A DNA stretch of 64,000 bases from Cryptomeria japonica (GCF_030272615.1 NC_081414.1:338874502-338938501); one strand, 5' to 3'. Shown: positions 1-12,316, counted from the stretch's first letter. Numbers and translations: made by a program. The notes: generated from the sequence alone by a model not told the origin.

Positions 1-1378
1 CCTGAAAATTGGGGATGGCCTATATGATAAAAGCAATTGGTTAAGGGATGCTGAGATATGGATATCAAGTTTAGGACTGTCCAAAGTCAATTTTGGGTAG
101 AGACATTCCCTAGCTCCTTTAAATAGAATATGGGAACTGGATGTAGGAAAACTTGTGGTCCCTGGTGTGTTCATGGATGTAGATCTGTTGACCCTAATTG
201 CACAAAATTATGACCCTGTAGCAAGATGTATCAGAAATATAAAGGGATCAACCCTAGTTGAAATCAAAGATGATGAGTTTAGAAATATTTTCAAGCTCAG
301 TGAGGCCTCAAATTTGTTAGAGCCTATTGACTTTAAGTCATTAGCTCAGATTTACAATGCACAGAAGGATCATCTTAGGAGTGGCCCATTGATAGAGTTC
401 TTTGTTAAGATAGGGGGGTTAACCATTGAAGGCCCCAGCACAATGCAACCATTCTCCCTCAATTTATTTACTCTGAGAGCTAAGGGTATGTATTGGGCAC
501 TATGTCAGATCTTTGGAGAAGATGCTGAAAAGAACATGCCAACCAATTACATGTTAATGATTGCACAAATTCTAAACCCCTCCTTGGCAATAACATTTGA
601 TTTTTCCCCATAGCTCACTGATGCTATTCATGCAGAGCTTGTAGGGATAAAATGTGGTAAGGTGGATAGCTCGTTTGGATGGTATTCCATGTTAATGCAC
701 TTGTTCTTGTTCAAAGGTGTTGATTACTTTGCAAAAGATATGGATTTGGTCAAGGTTAAAGATAAAGAGGAGATGCCCGTGCAACTTTGGAGCACTGTTC
801 TATCCTAGGATAGAGAGGATGCTAGTTTTCTGAAGTTTGATAGATAATCTGCATCTATGATTAGAATTCTTTTATGCAGAGAAAACCCCAGAATTCCCAA
901 GGCTCTGTTGGAATTCCTCAAACCAAAGGAGTTTGCAGAGGGTATTAAGATTGTTCACAATTGAGGAGACATGTGTTTGTACCCTGTTTCTACTATTTTC
1001 AGAGTGTATGGTTTTAGAGGAACCCCCTACCTACTGCCCTATCAGGTCCCATTGAAGATCGGGATTGCAGAAGTGTTGAGACAGATTGGAGGAGTACAAG
1101 AAGTAGAGCTAACCAATAGGGGTAAAGGGACCATTTTCCCAGCTATTACCATGGCCCACCATTTTGTAATCACTAAAGGTGGATGGAAGTATTTTGAAGA
1201 ATTCTTTAAGCCATATAGGCTGTCTACTGCAGTTTCAAGATGTGCAAACCCTAAGGATTTTTTCAATGGCATGTTCAAAAAGAGAGCAGTGTGTAGAGGT
1301 AGGCCTCACCAATTTCAGTTCCCCAAAGATTTAATTAGGAATGAATTCAGCTTAGATGAGAAGGAACTAAGGAAGTAG
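1..1378 (+). pseudogene. Degenerate ORF2-like protein, globular N-terminal part
   Basis: A plus-strand coding remnant already open at the window edge. Two long stretches share one frame (155-613 and 971-1378), joined by sequence that still reads as protein but has in-frame stops, for example at 611-613 and near 809. It shows no reverse transcriptase, integrase or zinc-finger motif, and I do not recognise the product. The segment after 613 (LTDAIHAEL, then an IK..K motif and a hydrophobic LMHLFLF run) resembles in order and spacing part of the family A ORF2 at 7422-8021 (LKDELIDNL, IKGDKKGTFRFG, LVCLMLYI). It may therefore be a distant copy of the same retroelement protein. That link is by eye and uncertain. 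No intact start or promoter is visible. Confidence 0.5.
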
Positions 1379-3494
1379 AAATGGATTGCATATAAGAAGG
1401 CACTTGATATTATCCATCAATTTGACAGTAGCTATGACCCTCTTCCTAGCTTCAACCCTTTTTTTTTAGAAAATCAAATTCTTGATTCTCTATTTTGAAG
1501 ACCTCATGCAGACCTTAAAAAAAAAGGGAGGCTATAATGCAGAATGATCTTGATAGGGTTAAGCTGGTCTTGGCTAAGCCTGTCTTTGCTAAGGCTATCC
1601 CACCTGATGAATATGTAATGCATAAGAAGTCAAAGTACACTGTGATGATGCCAGTGACAAGTGAGCCTTCCACTTCAAAAGGGAAAAGGAAAATTGAAGA
1701 TGTCATTGACATTCAGGATTCCCCTGAAAGGCAAAGAGTGGGAAAGGAGGTTGAAACTGATGAACCTCAATATTCTCCATTTTAGTCCCTTATCCACATT
1801 AGAGATGAGAAAGCAGTGGTAGAACAATTATTACAGTTAGGGAGTCTAGGTGAGATTTCCTACACCTATGAGGAGACCCAAGAGAGGATGCCAGAGGAGC
1901 CACCTAGTGCTGAAATGGACTTAACTGACGGTGAGATAAGGGGAAAAGAATTAGACCTTACTGTTAAGCAAGCCAGTGAAGAATTCCTGGCTGATAGTAA
2001 CTTTTTTACAATAGGGGCTTTCATTCAATTTGTGTGGAAGTAGAACATGCAACAATTCAAGACCAGATGTGAGCACAAGAAGAGTGAACAACTTCTTAGA
2101 GATGCTAATCAGATAGAAGAAGAAATAAAGAAAGAAATGATGGTTGAATTCAAAGCTATCACTCCTAAAGCTGGAAGAGAGATGGTGTCAAAGGGTGGTG
2201 TTCTAATCCTCCTTGAACGGGATATAGTTGATGCTTTAGTTCTTGATGCAGTAAAGAAGGAAACAAAGCCAATGGAAGGAATGACCTTCAGCAAGGACAA
2301 TGTTGCTCTTGTCATGTGGTCATTAAAAAAGGATGAGAAAAAAAGGAGGAAAAATGCATCAGATTCTAGACTCTTAGGAGGCATGATTGTTAAAAGCGTC
2401 CAAGATACAGGGGTAGTGGAAGCTGCAAGCACAGTTTTGGAATCTGCGAAGTTTAATGTGGTAGTAGTAGAGAAAGAGGCACAAGAAAGAGCTAATCTAC
2501 AATTGAAGTTGGAGACTATCTGAAAGGCTTACAATGATACTAAAGAAGGAACAACCAATAGGGACAACATCATTACTAGACTCCATAGTCAGTTGGCAGG
2601 TCAGCACCATCTAGGTGAATCTTCTACACTCATGATAGCCTCCTCTCCAGCAAGATCCCCTCCTACTAGTCCCATTATATAATACCCCCCTTCTCCTATG
2701 CCTTCTAGTTTCCAATCAGCTGAGACTGTCCAATATGAGTTGGAAAAGTTAAAACAATCTCAAGCCTTGTTTGTGAACAATTATGAAGAGAAGGTGAAAG
2801 CCACAACTTTGAATTTTACTGACTTAGTCAAGGCCTCCATTGTATACATAAATATGAAGAGGATTCTGGAGGTTATGATCAAATTCAGACAAGATGAGGC
2901 CACTTTGGAACCAATCCTTAATAAGTGGATGCCCAGAGGTAAGGAGTTGGAGCTATGTGTTCATCCCATGCAAATGTAGAGGAGAATGACCTTCTAAGGT
3001 CCACCAATGAGTTTATAAAAGAGATGAATATTCTCTTAGAGGAAAGGGCAGGTATAAAAAGAAAAGCCCAACTATATAGAAAAGAATATTCAGATCACAA
3101 ATTTGAATTGTTTCCAGGAGGTTTCATTGGTCCAATTTAGTTAAAAGAAGAGAAGACCTCGTTAGAGGAGCTAGACCACAATTTGTCCCAAAGGGTCAAT
3201 CAAATTATGAATAGTGACGACACATCTTTATTTGTCCAAACTATTGAAGAAATTGAAAAGGTGAAATCTCATTATGGTTTCATAGAAACAGAAATTGGGC
3301 ATTTAAGAGTCACTTGGAAAAGACTAGAAGACATGAAACAGAAGGTTGTTAGTTTTTCTTGGCCAAGTGATGATGTTTTTTAGGAATTTAAGGATAATTA
3401 TGTTGGACAAAAAGAAGATGCTCTAAAGCAGTTAGAAGAGGTTGCAATAGAACAAAAGGCACAAGAGGTTGTGGATGTTGAAAAGGACTTGTAA
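1379..3494 (+). pseudogene. Same broken gene, charged coiled-coil C-terminal part
   Basis: This continues the preceding remnant through two frame changes. Open stretches at 1537-1785, 1816-2043, 2047-2523 and 2698-2979 share one frame; those at 2955-3140 and 3183 onward share another, which ends at TAA 3492-3494. The predicted protein is rich in Lys and Glu with heptad-like stretches (EQLLRDANQIEEEIKKEM, KQLEEVAIEQKAQEVV), as in a coiled coil. A Ser/Lys-rich linker with STSKGKRK lies near 1675. A globular front, charged linker and coiled-coil tail is also the layout of family A ORF2. The several stops and two frameshifts make it non-functional. Confidence 0.5.
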
Positions 3495-4382
3495 CTGCTT
3501 CTTGGAGAAGAATTGCGGATGTAACAAACTTTTTTGAAAAGGGTCCGAAGCTTGTATGCATCCATAATATTATAAATGGATACCAGGACTAATAAAAAAA
3601 GGGATCACAAGAATTTGTAAAGAAACTTTGTAGAAATTTATCTGCATTTCTAGTGTTTTACAGAAAACTATCTAAGGTTTGTAATATTTTCCAGATTGAA
3701 TATAAATATACAGACCATGAACTTTGAGCCTAAAATTTGTGTTGTCTTCTGGTATGCTTTCAAATATTTTACTAGTTTCATTTGGGTAATTTAGGGTTAT
3801 TTGAATTGAATAGGGATTGTAATGCAATCTTTATAGATATGTTTCTTAGCTTTCTTCTTCAGGAGGGGAATTAAAAATGCGAGAAATATCTTTATCAGTA
3901 GGTTATTTGTTGGGAACTTTGAATTTGATGAACACTATTTAGTATAACAAGGGAGGATTCTTATACATGTCAAGCATGTATGGAGTTGGTAGAAGCCAAA
4001 GTGATTGAGATGCATGGATATGTTTAAATGACTCTGTAGCTTGGATAAGGCACTGGTATCTATTAATGTTTTCTTTTCTAAATCTCTTGAAGATCAACAC
4101 TGAAAATGAGCCTAAGTTTTCCTATATTTTCTCAATTTTTCATTTAAGGCGATAAGATCCACTAGTTTTTTGGACGATGGTTACTATGGATTTTTTTTTA
4201 AAGTGTGAAAGTATTCACATAGGGTATACCTGCCTGAACTTTGGATAAGTTCAAAGTGTAGAAGGTTATTAAAACCTTGTCATATGTTTCTCTAAGGTTC
4301 TTGTTCCTTGATTTCTCCATTCACATGCAGAGTTATTCTTTTTCATCAAAGGGGATAAGAAGGGGATAAGAATTTGAGAACA
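3495..4382. other. AT-rich noncoding stretch
   Basis: No ORF of note on either strand. It follows the stop of the broken gene and ends where a family A LTR fragment begins, so it may be the 3' untranslated part of the unknown element on the left. A TATAAATA string lies near 3709. I found no repeat partner for it elsewhere in the window. Confidence 0.4.
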
Positions 4383-4542
4383 ACACAATAAACAAAATCA
4401 TGTCGGCCAGGGTGTCGGTAATCATCTTTGCCACTGCCGGTAAACTATCTGCCAGTGTCGGTGCCATAGGATTGAAAGGTTGTCATCAATGACAATACCT
4501 TCAATCACCTATAGTTTCTCATTGGAATGTGCAATACCAACA
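4383..4542 (-). repeat. Truncated 3' LTR of family A
   Basis: It matches 14610-14783, the outer end of the intact 5' LTR, including the CTGCCGGTAAAC-like block and the terminal TGTTGG (minus sense, ending at 4542). Similarity stops near 4383, so about 620 bp of the LTR is missing and no target duplication can be read. Confidence 0.8.
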
Positions 4543-4700
4543 ATCTCCTCCTTTGGCATTGATGGCAACACCCATGAGAAAAATTCAAAAATGTATCCAA
4601 AATTTGAAGTCCAAAAATTTTACCAAAATGTGTGCTCCCCCTGAAGAGATGATCTCTTTTGTCCATTATTTTTCTCATCTCTACTACTCCCCCTTTGACA
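4543..4700 (-). promoter_or_regulatory. Polypurine tract cluster of family A
   Basis: On the minus strand the sequence AAAGGAGGAGAT directly abuts the LTR start at 4542, as expected for the plus-strand primer. Two further purine tracts (GGGGGAG-type at about 4634-4643 and 4687-4697) lie just upstream. The outer one follows GTCATTGATGTC and overlaps the region just after the ORF2 stop. Multiple tracts recur in the plus copy (60632-60804) and in element C. Confidence 0.7.
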
Positions 4701-7700
4701 TCAATGACAAAGGTTGTCAAAAATGTCAGGTGAGTGTAGTTCTCGGTTGGATCCTTGTAATTGGTTGGTTACAATCTGAAAAAGTTCTGCTAGTAAAAAT
4801 TTTAGGCTCTTAGTGAACCTTTCACTATCCTTTAATGTTTCTTCTATCCTTTGTATTGCTACGGTGAGTATGTGCATTTACTCTTCCGGTGTCTTTAGTC
4901 CTAGAACAAGTTCCTCTAAAATCTCTTTTCTCAAAGAGATGAGTATGTCAAGTTTCAGACCAAGTCTGCATTTCAGTTGCTTAGCCTTGAACTTTATTCT
5001 TTCCTTCTCTTTTTCAATTTTTTCAATTTTCTCCTCAAAACCTATTATCTTCTACTCTATAACTGATATGGGTTCTGATGAGCTGATGAGATTATCAGCA
5101 ATATCATTTATTTCTTTCTGAACTTTACTGATTTTCTTGTCTATATCCATTTTCAAAATATCAATCTTCCATGTGTCCATGTATAACTCTTTGAATTCCA
5201 TTATTATTTTTCTAAGTGCCGATAAAAGGGTATCAATGTGTCCCAGGCACTTCTTTATTGACTAATCAAAGAATTTTTCCTTTTCCTTGTTCATTTTCTC
5301 ACTGAATGTCTCCTCATTAATCTGATCGACTGTCAATAAGTTGTTGAAGATATACTTAGACAATGTGTCTAATTGGCTCAAAGAATCTTTATTGTCCACA
5401 TTGCACTTAGGTGCAATCAATTTTAATAAAGGAATTGTATCATCAATAGCCTTGTATGCAAGTGCATTACAATATGTTATTTTCTTGATGGAATCCAATA
5501 ATACCTTTGTTAAATTAGTTGGTCTGAATATTGTCACAGAAGAACCAGATGATTGTCCAACTACCTTAACAATCTGCATTCTGCTAGTGTGAGTAACCTA
5601 TTTGCTTGTGTTGTCCTCTGATAAGTCAGTTTGTGTCTACATCTCAACTAGCAAAGGCTTGGGTTTCTCAGCTGTTGTCGGTGGCACTGTCTCTGTCTCA
5701 ACCTTTTTCTCTTCATGTTTCTCAGTGTGTACCTCAATTTGTTTCTCTGTGCTTTCTTCTACCGGTTTCTCTGATGAAGTTTCAATATTTACTTTCAGTT
5801 TCTCTATGAAGTTTCAGTATTTACTCCCGGTTTCTCAGTATGCACCTCTAAACTGTCCACTCTCGGTGTCTCTAACTCTGTGGGTTTGTCAATGTGTACA
5901 CCAGTTACCATTCTAGTACCAAGGGGATCAACTGATTCTTCAGTATGTGTTTCAACCCCAATCTCAATACTTCCAACTGTATTCTCTACATGTGTTTCCA
6001 TTTCAATATTCTCAATCGGTGGCTCAGTTGCCACGTCTTTCTTCTTAGTGGTTTCCTTATCAACCACAATATTTACCTCTTGTGTATCAATGTTCATTGT
6101 ATATAACACTTCTAAATCAGGATTAGTGTCCTCATGTGTTGATTCCAACTCAACATTATTAGTAGTTGGTGGTCTATCAACAGTTTCAATCGGTGAAGTA
6201 TCAGAAGGAGGTGGGGACAAATTATCTGTCACTTTTATGCTTGGAGGTCCACCTACCTTGCCTTTACCTTTGCCCTTATCCTTTTAGTAAACTCTAAAAG
6301 TTTTGGGTTGTTTGAGCTCTTCTTTCTTTTCTTTCTCCACAAAGAAGATATCTCATTTATCCGTTGTCCCTTCAGATATTTCATTCACTCTGCCAACCAT
6401 TAAAGCTACATGCTAGTGACTAATGAAAAATACAGTCCTGTTTGCATCACTTATCAGTTCATCAATTTCTTTTGCTGATTTCACTAGGTGAACTGCAAGC
6501 AGTTTTTATATCTTTATCTTCTTATCCAGTTCCACAATGGCTAATCTCTTTGCATCTAGTCTTCTATACAAGTCACTTGGTAAATTATCTACAACTTCTA
6601 TAAAAAATTTATGATATATGTCTAAGTGTAGAATGACACTGTTTTCTATGCTTTCCTTTTCTTCATTGGTAAAAGTATTATACAATTTTCTAACATTAGA
6701 TAAGTTTCCATCATCCGTTATTTCATTCAAAAGATTATCTAAAGGAGGAATAACCTATTTTTTCTTCTTCTTCCTTGGTGTCATTTTCTTTGTTGGGGCC
6801 CTTGCTACCTATTGTTTCCTTCTTGTTCTCTTTGGTGTAGGAGAGGGTACTGGTGAAGGTTTTCTTTTCCTTTCTACTCTCTTAAACTCACCTGGGATTT
6901 CACTGTCAAATGAAGTTCCAATCAATGAAAGATGAGCTTTCGGTTGTATACTTTCCAGGTCACTTTCCTTAATACCAGTGGTATTCAATATGTTTTCCTT
7001 AATCTCTTTGGCCTATTTTGTTTCTTTTCTAATAGATTGTTCTCTTTTCTTCCTTTTTTTTAAGGATCTATACGTTTCTCTCAATGGTTTCAGCATTTCC
7101 AAATATTTCCTCTTCAGGTTCTCTAGGGGCTTCAAGTAGGGCTTTAGCATATGTCTCAATTATGTTTTCATCTACCTCATAACCCATTTCTGTCACCCAA
7201 ACAGTTCGAGGAACCACTGCTTCCATCCAGATTTCATCTTTCTTTATAACAAAACATATCTCTTTCTGATATTTGTCAACTATGCTCTAAGATAGTCTTT
7301 CCCTTGTTTTCATTCTAGCCTTAAATGCTTGGAAGTGTTCAATTATGTTGTTTTCCTTGTCATCTTCCATGTTGATAAAGATATTCAACAGTTGTTTGCC
7401 TACTGGTATGTCAAAACCAAATTATTTTCTACCTATATCGGGAACTTCCTTAGTAATGTATAGCATTAGGCACACAAGTAAATTACCAAATCTGAAAGTA
7501 CCTTTCTTGTCACCTTTAATTTTCTTTAGGTTGTCAATTAGTTCATCCTTTAACCATTCACATATGTCAATCTTAGTGTTACTTTTCACCATGTCATAAG
7601 CACTCTTGATACATAAACTAGAAACAAAGTTTAATCTGTTAGCATGTGTAGTATTGTATCCTAGTATCATGCTAATGAATCTGACATTTATATCTTTTAC

Positions 7701-8042
7701 ATCATTGACTCTCAAGGATCTGCTATCATGGGTTGCACCAGTTAGGGTCATCACAATGTTGTTTGGAACTTTCTTAGTTTTGTCAGGTCCGCTACCAGTG
7801 GAAGGTAAGCCAGTCATTGCCCTAACTAATTCTCTTGTAATCTTATGGATGGAGTAAAGCCAAATGAATTCCCCATGAACTCTGCTAAGTACAATTCTCA
7901 CAACTTCCTTAAGAAAATTAGGAATGCTAAGTATCTCCACAAAACCTAGTGTTTCTATAATCTTGTGTTCCAATTTCACATTACCATTCTCATCATAAAT
8001 TACAGTCCTATACATGTTCATAATCTCATCAGCACCAAGTTT
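4701..8042 (-). pseudogene. Family A ORF2, main part
   Basis: Minus-strand coding sequence of an unrecognised protein of roughly 1,100 residues once the nested element N is discounted. The first part (8021-7422, the longest open piece) is globular, with motifs such as TGATHDSRSLRVND and IKGDKKGTFRFGNLL. Next comes a Lys/Glu-rich stretch, then a Thr/Pro/Glu-rich acidic region (6232-5804, many TE and VE pairs). The tail is a coiled coil with repeated EKIEKIEKEKERIK-like heptads near 5000, and the frame appears to end at the stop codon 4703-4701. Frame changes and stops break it. No polymerase, protease or envelope features (signal peptide, membrane span) were seen. A role with Gag in particle or RNA handling is only a guess. 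Confidence 0.65.
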
Positions 8043-8536
8043 TGTAAGATTTTGCCAAGATCAAGAGGCAATGGAAAGCACAAATAAGAGAGAACAAAAT
8101 AGATGATAGAAATAAACTATATTCTATCAAGATGAAAATACTGATCAACTGGATCATCAATCATTACATATAATGAATATGATCCTGGTTATATAGGCAA
8201 GTCTATATGGATATGTGAGCACACAAACATGACATGTGGCTCAATAAGAAATAAGGGTAGGTAAGAAATAGGTGTGGGTAGGTAGGAGAAATAATATAAT
8301 ATTTCACATGAGGTGGATCACCCACCGAAGGTGGAATTATCACTCCACAATAAGTGGATATGATAAAGTAGTAACAAGACCAACACCATAAAAGGTGGAA
8401 ATTATCGTACACACACTATCCCAATATGGCACAAACACCCAAGTCTCTCATACCCAAACTACTATGAAATTCATTTCCTAAGTAAACTTAAGTAAGGTGT
8501 AATAATATCCATGATGAATAATTATTTACACCAACA
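8043..8536 (-). repeat. 3' LTR of element N
   Basis: 494 bp, the same length as its partner at 11823-12316. A TATATAA box in minus sense lies near 8190-8200. The ends are TGTAAG and CCAACA on the plus strand. Confidence 0.88.
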
Positions 8537-8545
8537 CCCCCCTTT
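8537..8545 (-). promoter_or_regulatory. Polypurine tract of element N
   Basis: The minus strand reads AAAGGGGGG directly against the 3' LTR start, the position used to prime plus-strand DNA. Confidence 0.75.
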
Positions 8546-8924
8546 AAGTGCAACTTAGGGGAATGCACTAAAGTCTATAATGCAATTTAGCAATGCAAAA
8601 TGGGTCCTAGCTACAAGGCCATGCTAGGTACCCATGTACAAATGAAAATGCATGCAATCCAATGCAATGAAATCTCTCACAAAGAGGGGAAAGAGAGAAA
8701 AACCTAATGGGAAAAAACCCTCCCCTAAAAGAGAGATGAAAATTAGATACAAAGAACTCTCATAGAAGTATGTGAAGGAAAAAACCCCATGTGAGGAAAA
8801 AGTCCCCCCCATATGAGAGAAGAAGAATAAGAAGAAGAAGAGAGACTAGGAAGCCCCCCCTCAATGTGTAATCTGCACCAATGATAGAAGCTTGAAGATG
8901 AATGAAGAAACTACTCCACGAACG
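8546..8924. other. Noncoding 3' region of element N
   Basis: A-rich plus strand with GAGAAAGAGAAG-like purine stretches. No convincing ORF on either strand. It links the captured ORF to the polypurine tract. Confidence 0.5.
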
Positions 8925-9560
8925 TCAAACCACATTCCTCCCCTTATGAAGAAACAAAACCAAAAGTGTATCCATGAAGTCTCCCCAACCATGAAAGAAA
9001 GATGGAGAAAACATACTCATGATGAAAGGAATCTCTGAAAACTGCTCAAGTGTCCCCATGTCGATGTTGAAGGTTACCCCCTCCAAAGGTGGGAAACTAC
9101 GCCACACTGTTGAAAAAGGCACTCCAAGATCTAGTGGAGAAGAATGTAGAACAATATTCAAAGACTCATATGTCTCCTCAAAAGATAAAGAGACCTCCTC
9201 CAAGTGTTGTACAAAAGTATCCATAATCATGTCAACCTCTAAAGATTGATCATGTAGAAAATGCACAAGAGGGTCAGAGTGTTCCCTCACAACAATCAAA
9301 GAAGGATCATCTTCATCAAAGAGAAGATGAATATCATCAATGGTGTCTCCCAAATTTGTAATGTAGGACTCCACAAACAAACTTGCAATGTCTATCAAGT
9401 AGGCATCCCAATCAACTGAAGCTGGAAGACATGAGATATCCTGCTGTACTGAATCATAAGAAGGCAAAACTGTCATACTAGCTGCATCATCAGGTGCAAT
9501 AGGTGGTATGATATCAATAAGAGGAGATGAAATGCAAAGCTCAAGAATGGGATCACAAGT
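8925..9560 (-). CDS. Acidic ORF of unknown function in element N
   Basis: An open frame of at least 183 codons (ATG at 9476) that stays open upstream to about 9560. The protein is acidic, with DDIHLLFDEDDPS and REHSDPLVHFLHDQ, an all-alpha-looking middle (VDMIMDTFVQHLEEV) and a C-terminal block with aromatic and Gly residues (SPSFFHGWGDFMDTLL). It has no RT, integrase or RNase H motif, although it sits exactly where those domains should follow the protease in a copia element. I do not recognise the family. Its uninterrupted frame contrasts with the broken gag beside it. It could be a captured host fragment or an element-specific protein; expression is unknown. Confidence 0.6.
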   Translation of the reverse strand, partial: TCDPILELCISSPLIDIIPPIAPDDAASMTVLPSYDSVQQDISCLPASVDWDAYLIDIASLFVESYITNLGDTIDDIHLLFDEDDPSLIVVREHSDPLVHFLHDQSLEVDMIMDTFVQHLEEVSLSFEETYESLNIVLHSSPLDLGVPFSTVWRSFPPLEGVTFNIDMGTLEQFSEIPFIMSMFSPSFFHGWGDFMDTLLVLFLHKGRNVV

Positions 9561-9658
9561 GAGAATTCTCTGTTCAAATGCCTAAAGTTCTCCTCAAAAT
9601 CCGAATCATCAACTTAGGTAAAATCAACCTCATCAATAGGACCAAAATCTGAAAAAGA

Positions 9659-10989
9659 CTACAACTGAGATGCATGATCAACCACCCCAGTCGCAATGAT
9701 AGCTCCACTCTCCAAGTCTCTAATGATAACTAAATTAGGTGTGAACTCCACAATTTTCCTATTTTCCCCATGTGTGATTTGATAGATGGAAAGAAGATTA
9801 TTTGTCAAGTGGGGAACACACAACACATCATTGAAGGAGTTATCCCCAATGGCAATAGATCCTTTCCCAATCACATCCATGTATCTATGATAGCCCATCA
9901 AAATCTATGGCATGTGATAAGGCTCAAATGTAGAAAACATAGACTACGAAGATGCCATATGATGAAAAGACCCTAAATCTAGAAGCCATCTCCCTAAATT
10001 AGGACTTGTAGTAGCACAAAGAACTTGTCCCTTTCCTTTATCTATCCCAAAAGAGTGATCCTTTCCTTTATCCTTGGAAGAATAAGCCAATGTAGACATT
10101 CTAGAAGGTAGGTTGATTCTATTCTTCTCAAGAAGATTCTTCAACTCATCAATATCCTTCTTATAACAATGATGTTCATCATGTCCTGACTTCTTGAAAT
10201 ATCCACAAAAAAGATTGTCCTTATATGATTTCCTCTTAGGTGAGAATGGTGAATCACCTTGTTGCGGAGAGGAAGATTGTGCTCCATCTTGTTGTGGTTT
10301 TGACTTAGGTTACTTTTGATTCTTTCCTTTTCCTTGATTACTTTGGTTGCCTTTGTTAGCCACCAAAGCTTGTGACTTTAAAGATTTGAGAATCCCCATC
10401 ATGGTCAACTTAGATTGCTCAAGTATCAACATCTTCATGAATGAATTAAATGAGGGAGAAGTGTATGAGGAACCTTGAGCTAACCTATGGGTGTGAAAAC
10501 TAGATACGAAGGTTGCCTACTCTGAAGGAAGTTTGTCCAACAAGTTATAAACCAATTGAGCATCTTTTTTGTCAATTGCACAATCCTTTAGCTTTGCTCT
10601 TAACTCAGTTGCTTTTGTGACATAATCTTGGATTGTATCAAAATCCTTGGGATCCAAAGTTGTGAGTTCACTATCAATTTTGTAGCCCTTAATCTCATCA
10701 ACTTGACCATACAATTTCTTAAAAATATCCCAAGCTTCTTTAATTATTGTACACTTATCAATGTGAAAAATGAGGTCATTTGAACATATTTTCTAAGAGT
10801 TCCAAGTGCCATTGCATTCTTAGTAAGGCATTCAATTTGAGCATTAGGATCAGCCTTAGGATCAGGTGGTGTTGTTATAGTTTCATTTACATAATGAATG
10901 AGTCCTTTTTCCATTAGTTTACTCCATGCCTTAATCTTCCATGATGCATAATTATGAGGAGTTAAAAGTAGAAATTTAGGAGAACCCAT
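9659..10989 (-). pseudogene. Gag and protease of element N (broken)
   Basis: Copia-type Gag beginning at ATG 10989 (GSPKFLLLTPHNYASWKIKA, the usual N-terminal Gag motif) and continuing as a UBN2-like region (DFDTIQDYVTKATELRAKL). A frameshift lies near 10745. The zinc knuckle reads CGYFKKSGHDEHHC, so its second Cys is Phe. The protease reads WLLDLGSFHHM where DSG is usual, so the active-site Ser is Leu. The frame then runs through the region that normally leads into the pre-integrase domain (VIGKGSIAIGD, LCVPHLTNNLLSI) and stops near 9659, with no integrase after it. These defects predict no working knuckle or protease. Confidence 0.8.
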
Positions 10990-11049
10990 AGCACCAAAAT
11001 TAAAAAAAACAAGATAGCGAGAGGCACAATCACACAAGACACCCCCCAA

Positions 11050-11809
11050 AAATACTCAATCAAGAAACCCCCCCAAAATGATGATTTTGGTACTTTATAC
11101 TTAGTGTGTATACAATGGGCCACTTGCAAAACAAGGAAAAGTGGACTTCTGATTTCAATTTACAACTTCTCAAAATGATATATAAGAGACTTCAACAAAT
11201 GTTGCTAGTGATCTAAACTGAGATCCAAGCAAAATGCAAGTACCAAATAGGCAAAAAATGACCAAATTCTGAAAGTACAATTTCTACTTAAAATCACTAC
11301 AACTAATGGTATATTATGAAAGTAGACAAAAAATTGTGCACTCTAAAAAAAAATAGCACCTGAAAAGGAGTCCATATGAGCCCAAATGAAGCCTCCAAAG
11401 TTGTAAAACTCGGGATTTCATGGTTTCCTAAAAATCCATATCTCAAAAATAGAAAACTCCTATACCACTATACAGATCACAAAATTCTACCCCAAAACGA
11501 AAAAAATTGCTCAAAAAAAAGAGTCCGGATGAGTGAGATATCGCTATTTGAAAATTGCTTGCAAATTTATAATTTCTAGAAAATTTCCACTGCATCTTCA
11601 AACTTCAAATGCCTCTAGATTTGGCCTTCGCAGTCCGATTTGGATGAAACAAAAAGAAAAACTGACTTTCTTGGACCTCCTCAATCCAATGGTGACCTCA
11701 GATTTGACTCATCAAGCTTCAATAATAACCTGCAATAGAAAGCTCCAAAATACACAACCTCAAATAGCATCAAATTTCTCTCAATTGAAAAAACCAATGA
11801 CACTCTAAT
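11050..11809. other. Leader region of element N
   Basis: The untranslated leader between primer site and gag on the minus strand. Short plus-strand open frames here (for example 11376-11808) have no family features and look incidental. Confidence 0.55.
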
Positions 11810-11822
11810 GGCTCTGATACCA
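11810..11822 (-). promoter_or_regulatory. Primer binding site of element N
   Basis: The minus strand reads TGGTATCAGAGCC, complementary to the 3' end of plant initiator tRNA-Met, directly next to the 5' LTR. Confidence 0.9.
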
Positions 11823-12316
11823 TGTGAGATTTTGCCAAGATCAAGAGGCAATGGAAAGCACAAATAAGAGAGAACAAAATAGATGATAGAAATAAACTGT
11901 ATTCTATCAAGATGAAAATATTGATCAACTGGATCATCAATTGTTACATATAATGAATATGAGCCTACTTATATAGGCAAGACTATATGGATATGTGAGC
12001 ACACAAACATGACATGTGGCTCAATTATAAACAAGGGTAGGTAGGAAATAGGTGTGGGTAGGTAGGAGAAATAATATAACATTCCACATGAGGTGGATCA
12101 CCCACCGAAGGTAGAATTATCACTCCATAATAAGTGGATATGATAAAGAAGTTACAAGATCAACACCATAAAAAGTTGAAATTCTCCTACAAACACTATC
12201 TCAATATGGCACAAACACCCAAGTGTCTCATACCCAAACTAACATGAAATGCATTTCCTAAGTAAACTTAAGTAAGCTGTAATAATATCCATGATGAATT
12301 ATTATTTACATTAACA
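11823..12316 (-). repeat. 5' LTR of element N
   Basis: Partner of 8043-8536, 494 bp. A TATATAAG box in minus sense at 11968-11975 is the likely core promoter. The LTR ends against AGTTC at 12317. Confidence 0.88.

Larger units (their letters stand above)
8043..12316 (-). mobile_element. Element N: small copia-type element with captured ORF
   Basis: A complete minus-strand element with two 494-bp LTRs (8043-8536 and 11823-12316) that begin TG and end CA, a perfect tRNA-iMet primer site and a G-run polypurine tract. It is inserted in family A ORF2: removing it restores the reading from ..HIEEL.. to ..GADEIMN... Flanks are AGTTT on the left and AGTTC on the right, a 4-bp or one-mismatch 5-bp target duplication. 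I count about 34 differences between the LTRs, near 93% identity. The interior carries gag and protease, then an unrelated acidic ORF, with no integrase, RT or RNase H. Confidence 0.88.

Noticed and set aside
5880-6287. 135-codon plus-strand frame
   Set aside because: Opposite the acidic Thr/Pro region of family A ORF2; its Ser/Val-rich composition is what the reverse of that region gives.
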